From NCBI GenBank assembly GCA_963720775.1, contig CAVRGR010000003.1:248001-312000 (forward strand): a DNA stretch of 64,000 nucleotides, read 5' to 3'. A program made the translations under genes and the position numbers. The notes beneath the pieces are model-generated. The model saw only the letters and a list, made by a program, of their open reading frames with translations. It was not told the origin of the DNA and ran no database searches. The stretch's first letter is position 1. Each line of letters starts with the position of its first letter. This document shows positions 27,365-35,921 of the stretch, in pieces. The DNA comes from JAENVT01 sp963720775. GTDB taxonomy: Bacteria; Actinomycetota; Acidimicrobiia; Acidimicrobiales; Ilumatobacteraceae.

Positions 27365-30300
27365 TTGGCGAAAAACATGCGCGTGCACGAGCTCGCCAAG
27401 AAGCTCGGAATGACCAACGCCGAAATGATGGCGCTGTGCGAGACCATGGGTGTCGGAGTGAAGACTCACTCCAGCACCTTGATCGAGGCTCAGGCCGATC
27501 GGCTGGAACGTCGCGCGATTCGTGATGGTCTCACCCGTGACGAACAACCCGAGGAACCGAGGCCGGCCAAGAAGACAGCGGCGAAGAAAGCAGCGGCCCT
27601 CAAGGCCGTAAAGCCGGCCGACGGCGAAACACCGCCCGAGTCAGCCGCTGCCCCGGCCAACAAGGCCGTGGCCAAGAAGGCCGTGGCCAAGAAGGCAGCG
27701 CCAAAGGTCGAAGAGGTTCAACCCGAGCCAGGGCCGAAGCCGGCCGCGTTCGAGCCTGCCGCCGAGATCGTTCGGGCCCCGACTCCGGTGGAGGTCCCGA
27801 TTCCGGCGGCCGCCGCCGACGTTCGATCCCCCGTCCCGGCCGCCGAGCCGATCGTTCACGACGACGAGCATGCCCGTCGAATCACCAGCAGCCGGCCCGC
27901 GCCGGGCGAGCACCGCCCTGCGCCAGTGGCCGCGACGCCTGCCACGCCCGCGACACCCGCCGTGCCCGCGACGCCTGCGACGCCTGCCGCTCCCGTGGCG
28001 GCACGGCCCTTGCCGCCCGAGGCCCGTACCGCAGCTCGCCCGCCCGCTGCCGCCGCCTCGGCGCCTGCAGCTCCTGCCGGTGGTGCTCGACCCGCCGGCC
28101 CGCCGCCTGCTGCTCGGCCGACGTCATCGAGCGGCAGGTCGATTCCGCCGCCACCCGGTGGCGGACGTCCGATGTCGTCCTCCGGACGCCCCATTCCTCC
28201 ACCCCCTGGCGGCCTTCGGGCCAGCGCGCCCAGCGGTGCGCGGACCAACAGCGGTCCGGGCGGTGCGCGGCCGGGTGGAGGATTCAGCGCTCGTCCCGGT
28301 GGTCCCGGCGGTCAACGCACCGGTCCCGGCGGTCCTCGGCCTGCAGGTCCGGGTGGCGCACGTCCCGGCGGCTTCGGCGCTCAGCGCCCCGGCGGAGGCT
28401 TTGGCGGGCCACGGCCCGGCCCAGGCGGCCCTGGTGGCGGTCCCGGAGGTGGTCCTGGAGGGCCGCGCCCTGGTGGCGGTGGCCCGCGTCCCAACGGTCA
28501 GCGCCGCGCACCTCGCAAGAAGAGTCGTGCTCGTCGCCGTCGTGACTTCGATGACATGCAGCCGTCGTACAACTCCAACTACACAGCCACCAATGCACCG
28601 GTGCCCGACGGCACCATCATCGTCGAGCGTGGCGTATCGGCACAGGAGTTCGCGCCGAAGCTCAACCGCACAGCAGCCGACGTCATTCGTTTCCTCTTGC
28701 AGAACGGGGAGATGGTCACCGCCACGATGACGCTCACCGACGAGCAGATGGAGCTGTTCGCCTTGGAGGTCGGCGCCGAGGTGCTCCTCGTCGAGCCCGG
28801 CCAGCAAGAAGAGCTCGAACTGCAGGCGATGTTCGACGACAGCGACGACGACGACGAGTCGTTGCAAACGATGCGCGCGCCGGTCATCACCGTCATGGGC
28901 CACGTCGATCACGGCAAGACCACACTGCTCGACCGCATCCGCCACGCCAACGTGGTCGCTGGCGAAGCCGGTGGGATCACCCAGCACATCGGCGCCTACA
29001 TGGTCGAGCGCGACGGAGGCAAGGTCACGTTCATCGACACCCCGGGTCACGCCGCGTTCACCAAGATGCGCGCCCGCGGTGCCCAGGTCACCGACATCGT
29101 CGTGTTGGTCGTCGCCGCCGACGACGGCGTCATGCCGCAAACGGTCGAGGCAATCAACCATGCCAAGGCCGCCGACGTACCGATCGTCGTTGCCGTCAAC
29201 AAGATCGACAAGGACAACGCCGATCCCGGGCGTGTGCTGTCTCAACTCGCTGAATACGAGCTCGTGCCCGAGGCGTGGGGAGGCGACACCATCGTTGTCG
29301 AGATGTCGGCACAACAGAACGTTGGCGTCGACGAACTGCTCGACCAGCTGCTCACCGTGGCCGAGCTCGAAGAGCTCACCGCCAACCCCACCGGGCGCGC
29401 CAAGGGCATCGTCCTCGAGGCCAACCTCGACACCGGCCGAGGCCCTGTGGCCACGGTGCTCGTCGACAAGGGCACCCTGAAAGTCGGCGATCCCATCGTT
29501 GCCGGCGGGTCGTGGGGCCGGGTCCGGGCGATGATCGACGACAAGGGCAACCAGGTCAAAGAGGCCGGCCCGTCGATGCCCGTCCAGGTGCTCGGCCTGC
29601 AGAGCGTTCCCAACGCCGGCGACGAGTTCCGCGCCGCCGACAGTGAGAAGACCGCCAAGACCGTCGGCGAGGCACGCGAACAGCGTCAGCGCCTCAAGGC
29701 ACAGCGTGGCGACGCCCGTGTGCAGAAGGGTGTCAAGCTCGAAGACATCTTCAGCCAGATCCAAGCCGGCGAAGTCGCTACCTTGAACATCGTGCTGAAG
29801 GCCGACGTGCAGGGCTCGCTCGAAGCCGTCACCGAAGCACTGCGCCGTCTCGAACGCGACGAAGTGAAGTTGGCGTTCGTGCACCGCGCGGTCGGCGGGA
29901 TCACGGAGAACGACATCAGCCTGGCTTCCACCACCAACGCCACCTTGATCGGGTTCAATGTGCGCCCGGATCGCAAGGCCCGCGACCTGGCCGAGGCCGA
30001 GCACGTCGAGGTGCGCACCTACGAAATCATCTACAAGCTGCTCGAAGACATCGAGCGGGCGATGGTGGGCATGCTGGCGCCCGAGTTCGAAGAGGTCGTC
30101 ACCGGCGAGGCCGAGGTCCGCGAGATCTTCCGCGTGCCCCGCGTCGGGGCGATCGCCGGTTGCCTCGTGCGCAGCGGCCAGATCACGCGCGGCTCGAAGG
30201 TTCGCTTCCTCCGCGACGGCACGGTCATCTGGAAGGGCGCCATCCAGTCCCTCAAGCGTTTCAAGGATGACGCCCGCGAAGTCCGCGAAGGCTTCGAGTG

Positions 30301-30385
30301 CGGTGTCGGGCTCAGCGACTTCCAAGATCTGAAGCCCGGTGACCTGATCGAAACCTTCGAAGAGCGCGAAGTCGCCCGCGTCTGA
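27365..30385 (+). CDS. infB: translation initiation factor IF-2
   Basis: IF-2 (1006 residues) is the GTPase that places initiator tRNA on the ribosome. An N-terminal IF2_N domain (MRVHELAKKLGMTNAEM) is followed by a very long linker rich in Ala, Pro and Gly, about residues 60-400. The basic patch RRAPRKKSRARRRR and a second IF2_N domain come next. The G domain has GHVDHGKT near residue 512, DTPGHAAF and NKIDK, and domains II, III and IV complete the protein. The start is probably TTG 27365 (LAKNMRVHEL), with ATG 27377 as an alternative. The linker is longer than in most bacteria and contains ATP and GGxRPGG tandem repeats. Confidence 0.95.
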   Translation: MAKNMRVHELAKKLGMTNAEMMALCETMGVGVKTHSSTLIEAQADRLERRAIRDGLTRDEQPEEPRPAKKTAAKKAAALKAVKPADGETPPESAAAPANKAVAKKAVAKKAAPKVEEVQPEPGPKPAAFEPAAEIVRAPTPVEVPIPAAAADVRSPVPAAEPIVHDDEHARRITSSRPAPGEHRPAPVAATPATPATPAVPATPATPAAPVAARPLPPEARTAARPPAAAASAPAAPAGGARPAGPPPAARPTSSSGRSIPPPPGGGRPMSSSGRPIPPPPGGLRASAPSGARTNSGPGGARPGGGFSARPGGPGGQRTGPGGPRPAGPGGARPGGFGAQRPGGGFGGPRPGPGGPGGGPGGGPGGPRPGGGGPRPNGQRRAPRKKSRARRRRDFDDMQPSYNSNYTATNAPVPDGTIIVERGVSAQEFAPKLNRTAADVIRFLLQNGEMVTATMTLTDEQMELFALEVGAEVLLVEPGQQEELELQAMFDDSDDDDESLQTMRAPVITVMGHVDHGKTTLLDRIRHANVVAGEAGGITQHIGAYMVERDGGKVTFIDTPGHAAFTKMRARGAQVTDIVVLVVAADDGVMPQTVEAINHAKAADVPIVVAVNKIDKDNADPGRVLSQLAEYELVPEAWGGDTIVVEMSAQQNVGVDELLDQLLTVAELEELTANPTGRAKGIVLEANLDTGRGPVATVLVDKGTLKVGDPIVAGGSWGRVRAMIDDKGNQVKEAGPSMPVQVLGLQSVPNAGDEFRAADSEKTAKTVGEAREQRQRLKAQRGDARVQKGVKLEDIFSQIQAGEVATLNIVLKADVQGSLEAVTEALRRLERDEVKLAFVHRAVGGITENDISLASTTNATLIGFNVRPDRKARDLAEAEHVEVRTYEIIYKLLEDIERAMVGMLAPEFEEVVTGEAEVREIFRVPRVGAIAGCLVRSGQITRGSKVRFLRDGTVIWKGAIQSLKRFKDDAREVREGFECGVGLSDFQDLKPGDLIETFEEREVARV
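27930..28500 (+). repeat. low-complexity tandem codon repeats in the infB linker
   Basis: Two runs lie in frame inside infB. An Ala-Thr-Pro run (about 27930-28010) is followed by a Gly/Pro/Arg-rich run of GGxRPGG-type units (about 28240-28500). They encode a disordered linker and are likely to vary in length between strains. Confidence 0.8.
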
Positions 30386-30388
30386 CCA

Positions 30389-30431
30389 GTGGAGCGTTTC
30401 CGGGCTACCGGATGCGCGCCAAACACTCCAC
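30389..30431. repeat. GTGGAGTGT hairpin element, copy 4 (single)
   Basis: This 43-base element starts 4 bases after the infB stop. The outer arms are GTGGAG/CTCCAC with GTTT/AAAC, and the inner stem is TCCGG/CCGGA. Its right half is nearly identical to that of copy 3 (GCGCGCCAAACACTCCACATGGG). It could end infB transcripts. Confidence 0.8.
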
Positions 30432-30471
30432 ATGGGGTGATCTGCGTGGGATTGGCGGGAGTGCTTGCCGG

Positions 30472-30477
30472 TAGCCT
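30472..30477 (+). promoter_or_regulatory. -10 box of a leaderless promoter
   Basis: TAGCCT ends 6 bases before the ATG at 30484 of the nitroreductase gene. Confidence 0.45.
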
Positions 30478-30483
30478 CGAACC

Positions 30484-31123
30484 ATGGCCGATCTCGAGTT
30501 CTTCTTCGATCCGGTTTGCCCGTGGGCCTGGATCACATCCCGCTGGGTCACCGAGGTCCAGCAACTGCGCGACTACGACGTCACGTGGCGGTTCATCTGT
30601 TTGGCAATGATCAACGAGAACAAGACCGAGGATTGGTACACGCCCGAGTACCGAGCCGGCCACGTAGCAGGTCTGCACTGCCTGCGCGTCGCCGACCAGG
30701 TGCGCCTCGAGCACGGCAATGCGGAGGTGGCGGCCGTCTACGCGGCCATGGGCGAGGCGATCCACCTGCATCGCCGCCGACCGGAGATCATCGCCGACCC
30801 GGTGTCGATCTTCGAGGAGTTGTTGAAGTCGTGCGATCTGTCACCACACATGGCGGCTGCCGCGCTCGACGATTCGCATGATGCGTACATCCGAGCCGAA
30901 ACCGACCTGGCGCTCGAACGCGCCGGGAAGGGCCTCGGCACGCCGATCATCACGTTCCGTCCGGGGCAACCGAGCGAAGCAAGCTTCTTCGGACCGGTCA
31001 TCGCCTCGATCCCTCGTGGAGATGACGCGCTCGAGGTTGTGGGACGCCATCGAGATCGTCGCCTCGACGAGCTGCATGGCCGAGCTGAAACGCTCGAATC
31101 GTGGGAAGCCGGTCTTCGACTGA
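30484..31123 (+). pseudogene. mycothiol-dependent nitroreductase (Rv2466c-like, DsbA fold), frameshifted near C-terminus
   Basis: The N-terminus FFFDPVCPWAWITSRW is diagnostic for the Rv2466c-like DsbA-fold family. The nucleophilic cysteine is at residue 12; the second position of the CxxC pair is alanine, so only one redox cysteine is present. The frame is normal up to IPRGDDAL and then reads unrelated residues to a stop at 31143. The expected C-terminus, RLWDAIEIVASTSCMAELKR followed by SNRGKPVFD and a stop, is in the +1 frame and ends at 31123. One extra base near 31040 (CTCGAGGTTG) explains this. The gene interrupts the usual infB-DUF503 order. Loss of about 35 residues may inactivate it, or the base may be a read error. 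Confidence 0.75.
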
Positions 31124-31135
31124 GCATCGCTTGGA

Positions 31136-31141
31136 TAGGGT
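31136..31141 (+). promoter_or_regulatory. -10 box of a leaderless promoter
   Basis: TAGGGT ends 7 bases before the ATG at 31149. It overlaps the end of the frameshifted upstream frame, which supports a separate transcript for DUF503-rbfA-truB. Confidence 0.45.
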
Positions 31142-31148
31142 GAGCACC

Positions 31149-31433
31149 ATGTTCGTGCTGGCCCTGGAGGTCGATCTGCACATCGGCCACGCCCAGTCGT
31201 TGAAGGACAAGCGAGGGGTGGTGCGTTCGATCGTCGATGGGGCGCGGCATCGATACCACGTCGCCGCAGCCGAGGTCGGCGATCAGAACCTGTGGCAGCG
31301 CGCCCAACTCGGCTTCGCGGCCATCAGCAACACCCAACAGCACACCACCGAAGTGATCGACGAGGTCAGCCGGTTCGTCTGGTCGTTTCCGGAGATTGCG
31401 GTGCTCGACGAATGCAGGACGTGGCTGTCATGA
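31149..31433 (+). CDS. DUF503 family protein (YlxP-like)
   Basis: This 94-residue protein matches DUF503: MFVLALEVDLHIGHAQSLKDKRGVVRSIVDGARHRYHVAAAEVG and LWQRAQLGFAAISN. YlxP-like proteins are encoded between infB and rbfA in many Gram-positive bacteria and are presumed to help ribosome assembly or translation. The start is supported by the leaderless -10 at 31136. rbfA follows after 22 bases with its own GGAGG site. Confidence 0.85.
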   Translation: MFVLALEVDLHIGHAQSLKDKRGVVRSIVDGARHRYHVAAAEVGDQNLWQRAQLGFAAISNTQQHTTEVIDEVSRFVWSFPEIAVLDECRTWLS

Positions 31434-31455
31434 AGAACGCTCCACGGAGGAACCG

Positions 31456-31908
31456 ATGACCAAACCACGACGTGCCGCAGCTCCGTCGCATCACCGCTAT
31501 CCGCGCACAGCGCGGCTCAACCAGTCGTTGCGCGAGGTGATCGCCGAGGCGTTGACGCGCATCGACGACGAGCGCCTCCACATGGTCACGATCACCTCGA
31601 TCGACGTCGACCCTGAGATGAACCGGGCGATCGTCTACTTCGACTCGCTGCTCGGAGAAGCCGGCGACGCCGACATCCTCGCCGCGTTGGCCAGTCATCG
31701 GGTGCGGTTGCAGTCGTCGGTCGGACGCGAGGTGCGATCCAAGAAGACGCCGATCCTTTCATTCAAACCGGACGAAACGATTCGGGCGGCTGAACGCATC
31801 GAGCGGATCCTCCACGACAAGGCAACGATGCCCGCCCGACCGCCGAGCACCGATCACGAAGCCGTCGACGTCGACAACGCCGGCGCGGACGGTAATGGCG
31901 CGACGTAA
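31456..31908 (+). CDS. rbfA: 30S ribosome-binding factor RbfA
   Basis: RbfA (150 residues) binds the 30S precursor and is needed for 16S rRNA 5'-end maturation. The KH-type core is visible: RTARLNQSLREVIAEALTRI, VTITSIDVDPEMNRAIVYF and LQSSVGREVRSKKTPILSFKPDETI. The tail after residue 120 is acidic and variable. The ATG at 31456 is preceded by CGGAGG. Its end overlaps truB by 14 bases. Confidence 0.92.
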   Translation: MTKPRRAAAPSHHRYPRTARLNQSLREVIAEALTRIDDERLHMVTITSIDVDPEMNRAIVYFDSLLGEAGDADILAALASHRVRLQSSVGREVRSKKTPILSFKPDETIRAAERIERILHDKATMPARPPSTDHEAVDVDNAGADGNGAT

Positions 31909-32758
31909 GGCGCCCACCACACACGGGTTGGCCGTGGTCGACAAGCCAGCGGGAGTCACCAGCCACGACGTCGTCGGAATGCTTCGCAAGCGATTCGACG
32001 AGCGACAGGTCGGCCATGCAGGCACGCTCGATCCCGACGCAACGGGCGTGTTGCTGGTCGGTGTCGGCAAAGCGACTCGACTGCTGCGCTTCCTCACCGC
32101 GTTGGGCAAGACGTACACGGGAGAGGTCGTGCTCGGCACGTCGACGTCGACGCTCGATGCGGCCGGCGAGATCACCGGCACCTTCGACATGTCGGGGGTG
32201 ACGGTCGATATGGCTCGGCGTGCCGCGGCAGAACATCTCACCGGACCGATCATGCAGATCCCCCCGATGGTCAGCGCGCTGAGGGTCGAGGGCAAGCGCC
32301 TGCACGAGCTGGCGCGTGCCGGGATCGAGGTCGAGCGGGAGGCGCGGCCGGTGACGGTGCACTCGTTCGACGTGACAGCTACCGACGATCCCGCCGTGCT
32401 GCGCATCGAGGTCCGCTGCTCGGCAGGAACCTACATCCGCTCGCTGGCCGACGACCTGGGTCGTCTGCTGGGCGGTGGCGCACACCTGCGCAACCTCCGG
32501 CGCACCGCGGTCGGCAGCTTCGGTGAGGACGAGTCGCTTCCTCCTGCCGAGTGCGTGCTGATCGCACCGTTGGGTGCGCTGCGCGACTATCCACGCGTCG
32601 ACGTCGATGAAGCGACAGCCGGCATGGTGCGCCATGGCAGGGTTCTCGATCGATTCGATGGAGATGGACCATGGGCGGTGGTCGATGCGGCTGGGGCGCT
32701 GCTCGCTGTGTACGAGTCGTTCGGTGACGTGTCGAAGCCGGCGGTCGTGATCGTCTGA
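31895..32758 (+). CDS. truB: tRNA pseudouridine(55) synthase TruB
   Basis: TruB (287 residues) converts U55 in the T loop of tRNA to pseudouridine. The catalytic aspartate is D46 in GHAGTLDPDATGVL. Other family blocks are GLAVVDKPAGVTSHDVV, KTYTGEVVLGTSTSTLDAAGE, QIPPMVSALRVEGKRLHELARAG and CSAGTYIRSLADDLG. A C-terminal TruB_C/PUA-like part follows. It overlaps rbfA by 14 bases, as expected for the cluster. Confidence 0.95.
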   Translation: MARRKAPTTHGLAVVDKPAGVTSHDVVGMLRKRFDERQVGHAGTLDPDATGVLLVGVGKATRLLRFLTALGKTYTGEVVLGTSTSTLDAAGEITGTFDMSGVTVDMARRAAAEHLTGPIMQIPPMVSALRVEGKRLHELARAGIEVEREARPVTVHSFDVTATDDPAVLRIEVRCSAGTYIRSLADDLGRLLGGGAHLRNLRRTAVGSFGEDESLPPAECVLIAPLGALRDYPRVDVDEATAGMVRHGRVLDRFDGDGPWAVVDAAGALLAVYESFGDVSKPAVVIV

Positions 32759-32801
32759 GCGACTTCGTCGCCCCTCGTCAGCGGGGATAGCGTCCTGGTT
32801 C

Positions 32802-33755
32802 GTGCAGATCGTCACCAACCTCGACTCCCCTCCGTGGAAGGGTGAGCGAACGGTGCTGACCATCGGAGCTTACGACGGCGTGCACCGAGGTCATCTGGCG
32901 ATCATCGAGGCAGTGCGCCGCCTGGCCTCAGCGTCCGGCGCCCGTTCGGCCGTGATGACGTTCGACCGGCATCCGGCGTCGGTGGTGCGTCCGGAAAGTG
33001 CGCCGAAGCTGCTGACCGATCTCGACCAGAAGCTGGAGTTGCTCGCCGCGACCGGGCTCGACGCGACCATCATCGTGCACTTCGACGAGGCGCAATCACG
33101 AGAAGAACCTGCTCACTTCGTGCGGCGCGTGCTGATCGACGATCTCGACACCTCGATCGTGGTCGTCGGTGAGGACTTCCACTTCGGCCGGGGACGCGAA
33201 GGCAACGTCGACCTCCTGCGCCGGCTGGGCGTGGAGGGCAACTTCGAGGTGCAGCCGTTGGAGCTGGTACCCCGAGCCGACGGTGTCGACGAGCCGATCA
33301 GCTCCACGGCGATTCGCCGGGCGCTGGCCGGTGGCCAGGTCGAGCTCGCCGCAGAGCTGCTCGGAAGACCGTTCGAGGCCCGCGGTGTGGTCGTCGTCGG
33401 TGATCAACGTGGCCGGCTGCTCGGCTTCCCGACGGCCAACGTCGAAGTGCCCAACGCTGTTTGTGTGCCTGCCGACGGCGTCTACGCCGGCTACTACGAG
33501 CGACCGAACGGTGACGTGCATCAGTGCGCTCTCAATCTCGGACGCCGCCCGACCTTCTACGAACATGCCGACCATTCGTTGCTCGAGGCCCATCTGCTCG
33601 ACTTCGAGGGCGACATCTACGGCGAGCGGGCCGAGGTGCGCTTCACCCATTTCCTGCGCAGCGAGCGCAAGTTCAACGGCGTCGACGCCTTGATCACGCA
33701 GTTGAAGCAGGACATCGAGCACGCCCGGATCGTGCTCGACGCCCAGCCGAGTTGA
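32802..33755 (+). CDS. ribF: bifunctional riboflavin kinase/FAD synthetase RibF
   Basis: RibF (317 residues) phosphorylates riboflavin to FMN and adenylylates FMN to FAD. The N-terminal nucleotidyltransferase shows TIGAYDGVHRGHLAII, MTFDRHPASVV, VVGEDFHFGRGREGN and the ISSTAIRRAL motif. The C-terminal kinase has GRLLGFPTANVEVP with the PTAN signature. The start is GTG 32802; TAGCGT ends 8 bases before it, so it may also have its own leaderless promoter. It normally precedes rpsO, but here a four-gene minus-strand block intervenes. Confidence 0.93.
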   Translation: MQIVTNLDSPPWKGERTVLTIGAYDGVHRGHLAIIEAVRRLASASGARSAVMTFDRHPASVVRPESAPKLLTDLDQKLELLAATGLDATIIVHFDEAQSREEPAHFVRRVLIDDLDTSIVVVGEDFHFGRGREGNVDLLRRLGVEGNFEVQPLELVPRADGVDEPISSTAIRRALAGGQVELAAELLGRPFEARGVVVVGDQRGRLLGFPTANVEVPNAVCVPADGVYAGYYERPNGDVHQCALNLGRRPTFYEHADHSLLEAHLLDFEGDIYGERAEVRFTHFLRSERKFNGVDALITQLKQDIEHARIVLDAQPS

Positions 33756-33786
33756 ACGCCCGCCCAGTTGTCGCCGAGAGTGATGG

Positions 33787-34992
33787 TTACGTCGAGGGCC
33801 AGATCACTTTGCCACCGGAGTCGTAGAGCCCTTTCGTCAGAGTCGTGTCGACCAGTGTTGAGATGTCGGGCACCTGACCGTCGAACAGCCCGATGTCTGC
33901 GTAGGTTTCGACCTCCTTCTGGAGCAGGTCGGTGTCGGGCACGCCGACGGGCAGTTCGCTGGCCGTCGAGTCGGTGATGAGCGTTGACTCGACGCCCCAC
34001 CGGGCGATCTCTCCGTCGGGCGACAGGTGCTGTGCGTTGCCGCTGGCGTTGATCATGTCGACGGCGATCTGCGCTGCCGCCCTTGGATCGGCCAGAGCAT
34101 CGGCGAGTCCCTTCATCGCGGCGCGCATGAAGTCTTCGGCGGCGGTGCGGAAGTCTTCGAGGAACGTCGAATTCGTGTAAAGCACGCCGAAGCTCCCTGG
34201 GATGCCGTAGGCGGTGGGGTCGTAGAGCTTGAACGGAATGCCTGCTGCCTCGAGCTGAAGTGGTTCGTTGCTCTTGTAGCCGGGGAACCCGACGATCTCG
34301 GGGATGGCGATGTGCACCTTCGGGTCGAAGCCATCGAGGAGCACGGTCTTGTAGTCGTCGCCTTCGGTGAGTCCGGCCTTCTTCAACATCGCCGCAACCG
34401 AGGGAGTGATGGCACCTTTCACCCCGATGGTCTTGCCCTTCAGGTCGGTGAGCTCGTTGCTCTGACCGGCTTTGACGATGAGCGCGTCGATTCCCGTTCG
34501 ACCGTCGACAGCCAGAGCAACGAAGCCTGCCTCGTTTCGACCTGCGTAGTCGACGACCTCACTGAAGGATCCACCCGACGAGACCTGAGCTTCGTTAGCG
34601 GCGATCAGCGGGTAGTTGTCGGTGGAAAAGCTCGGCTTGAGCTCGACGTCGAGGCACAGATCGTCGAAGTAACCCTTTTGCTTGGCGACGAGGATCTCGA
34701 CGATCGATGCCGAGGCGGCGAAGTCGAAGCTCGACAGGTAAGTGATGGTTCCGGCAGCCTTGTTGGCGTCGCAACGAGCCGCGGGAAACGGTTGACCGGT
34801 CTCGACGAGCGGAATCGACGGCACGGTCTCAGGCGGTGCCGTCGTGGCTGCTTCGGTTGTTGGCGCGCTGGCGGTTGATTGCTGGCTGGCTGTCGAGCTC
34901 TGGCTCGCGGCGGGCGTCTTGGAGTCGCTGCTGCAAGCAGCGATCAACAGCATGGGCGTGAGCGAGATGAGCACGGCGCGACGAAACGACAT
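33787..34992 (-). CDS. ABC transporter substrate-binding lipoprotein (NMT1/SsuA-like)
   Basis: A lipoprotein signal with lipobox LLIAAC (Cys20) is followed by a Ser/Thr/Ala-rich linker and an NMT1/THI5-type periplasmic-binding domain: GTITYLSSFDFAASASIVEILVAKQKGYFDDLCLDVEL, then VSSGGSFSEVVDYAGR and LKGKTIGVKG. Such proteins bind sulfonates, nitrate, thiamine precursors or aromatic acids. It is the last gene of a cassette with an SsuBC-type ATPase and permease, but separated from them by a chorismate mutase-VOC gene. Length is 401 residues. The bound compound cannot be told from sequence. Confidence 0.87.
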   Translation of the reverse strand: MSFRRAVLISLTPMLLIAACSSDSKTPAASQSSTASQQSTASAPTTEAATTAPPETVPSIPLVETGQPFPAARCDANKAAGTITYLSSFDFAASASIVEILVAKQKGYFDDLCLDVELKPSFSTDNYPLIAANEAQVSSGGSFSEVVDYAGRNEAGFVALAVDGRTGIDALIVKAGQSNELTDLKGKTIGVKGAITPSVAAMLKKAGLTEGDDYKTVLLDGFDPKVHIAIPEIVGFPGYKSNEPLQLEAAGIPFKLYDPTAYGIPGSFGVLYTNSTFLEDFRTAAEDFMRAAMKGLADALADPRAAAQIAVDMINASGNAQHLSPDGEIARWGVESTLITDSTASELPVGVPDTDLLQKEVETYADIGLFDGQVPDISTLVDTTLTKGLYDSGGKVIWPST

Positions 34993-35114
34993 TGGCGAGT
35001 CCTTTGAGAGGAGGTTTCGAGTTGTTGCCAGTGCACAACGGGCAACTGTCGCGTTGCGAGAAACTCGCGCAGCGCCCCTTCGGTCATGCGTGCTCGGAGA
35101 GTAACTCGGCGGGC

Positions 35115-35903
35115 TCAGCACTTCGTTGTCCGGATGGCATCGAACAACGCCAGCACGTTGTCGGCACCGACGCCGACTCGGTGCCCTGTACGGGAGATGA
35201 AGCCGAGTTGGATGCCGGCCGCCGGCTCGCTGACCGCGAAGAACTGCTCGTGCCCGTCACGATCGACGAGGACTTCGGTGAGCAGCGGCGTACCGGCATC
35301 GGCGAGGCAGGCACGGGCGAAGCCGGCATTGAGCACTTCGACAGCGACGTGTTGCACCCCTTGGCCATGGCCTTCCAGGTATGCCGCCACGCTTGCCGAG
35401 GCCTGCGCCCCAACCAGCACCAGCGTGACTCCGCCTGCCACCAGCGCGCAGATTCCCGGGCGGGCGGCACCAGCCATGGCCACCTCGTGAAATCCGAAGC
35501 GATCCTGCAACGACGCCTTCGCCGACTCGAAGTCGTCGACGGCGATCACGATGTGATCGACGCGTGTAGCCACCGTGTCGAGCCCGGACCGCGCCTCACC
35601 GGTGCTCGCCGGCTTCTCCGGCGCGGCGTCGGGGCGATGCCCGGCCACTTCGATCCGGTGGGTCTCGGTGAGGAGCACGCGGAACAGCTGCTCGGCGAAA
35701 TCGGGGTCGATGCCGGCCTCGATGGCCTGCTGCCGCCGTGTGATCACCACGTCGCGCACCCGAGCCGGCTGGATCACCGGGGTGTGGGAGCCCTCCTTCA
35801 GGGCGGCGACTTCGCGGCAGACGGCGAGTCGTTCGGCGACGATCGTGAGCAGGGCGTTGTCGAGCTGATCGATTCGGGACCTGAGGTCATCGAGTTCGGC
35901 CAT
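35115..35903 (-). CDS. chorismate mutase (AroQ)-VOC domain fusion protein
   Basis: Residues 1-90 form an AroQ-type chorismate mutase: LDDLRSRIDQLDNALLTIVAERLAVCREVAALK, then VIQPARVRDVVITRRQQAIEAGIDPDFAEQLFRVLL. Residues about 110-255 form a glyoxalase/VOC module: VDHIVIAVDDFESAKASLQDRFGFHEVAM, GVQHVAVEVLNAG and LTEVLVDRDGHEQFFAVSEP, resembling one half of 4-hydroxyphenylpyruvate dioxygenase-type proteins. ATG 35903 was chosen because TACGGT ends 7 bases before it; GTG 35912 would add three residues. The gene sits between ABC permease and binding-protein genes. Either domain could be catalytic or sensory; the combined function is unknown. Confidence 0.75.
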   Translation of the reverse strand: MAELDDLRSRIDQLDNALLTIVAERLAVCREVAALKEGSHTPVIQPARVRDVVITRRQQAIEAGIDPDFAEQLFRVLLTETHRIEVAGHRPDAAPEKPASTGEARSGLDTVATRVDHIVIAVDDFESAKASLQDRFGFHEVAMAGAARPGICALVAGGVTLVLVGAQASASVAAYLEGHGQGVQHVAVEVLNAGFARACLADAGTPLLTEVLVDRDGHEQFFAVSEPAAGIQLGFISRTGHRVGVGADNVLALFDAIRTTKC

Positions 35904-35910
35904 CATGTGC

Positions 35911-35916
35911 ACCGTA
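35911..35916 (-). promoter_or_regulatory. -10 box of a leaderless promoter (minus strand)
   Basis: TACGGT on the minus strand ends 7 bases before the ATG at 35903. It lies in the 9-18 base gap after the permease gene, so the fusion gene may be transcribed separately as well as from the operon. Confidence 0.4.
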
Positions 35917-35921
35917 CCCCG

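Noticed and set aside
28124..30433. A 769-codon minus-strand open frame opposite infB
   Set aside because: infB is unmistakable on the plus strand. The opposite frame is open only because of codon bias, and its residues are a typical reverse shadow.
31434..31446. GAACGCTCCAC before rbfA as a ninth hairpin copy
   Set aside because: It resembles only the right arm. No matching left arm is found 30-35 bases upstream, so it is probably chance.
32759..32786. Small hairpins between truB and ribF as a riboswitch
   Set aside because: The stems are 4-5 bases and the gap is 43 bases, too short for an FMN riboswitch; no conserved FMN-aptamer sequence is seen.
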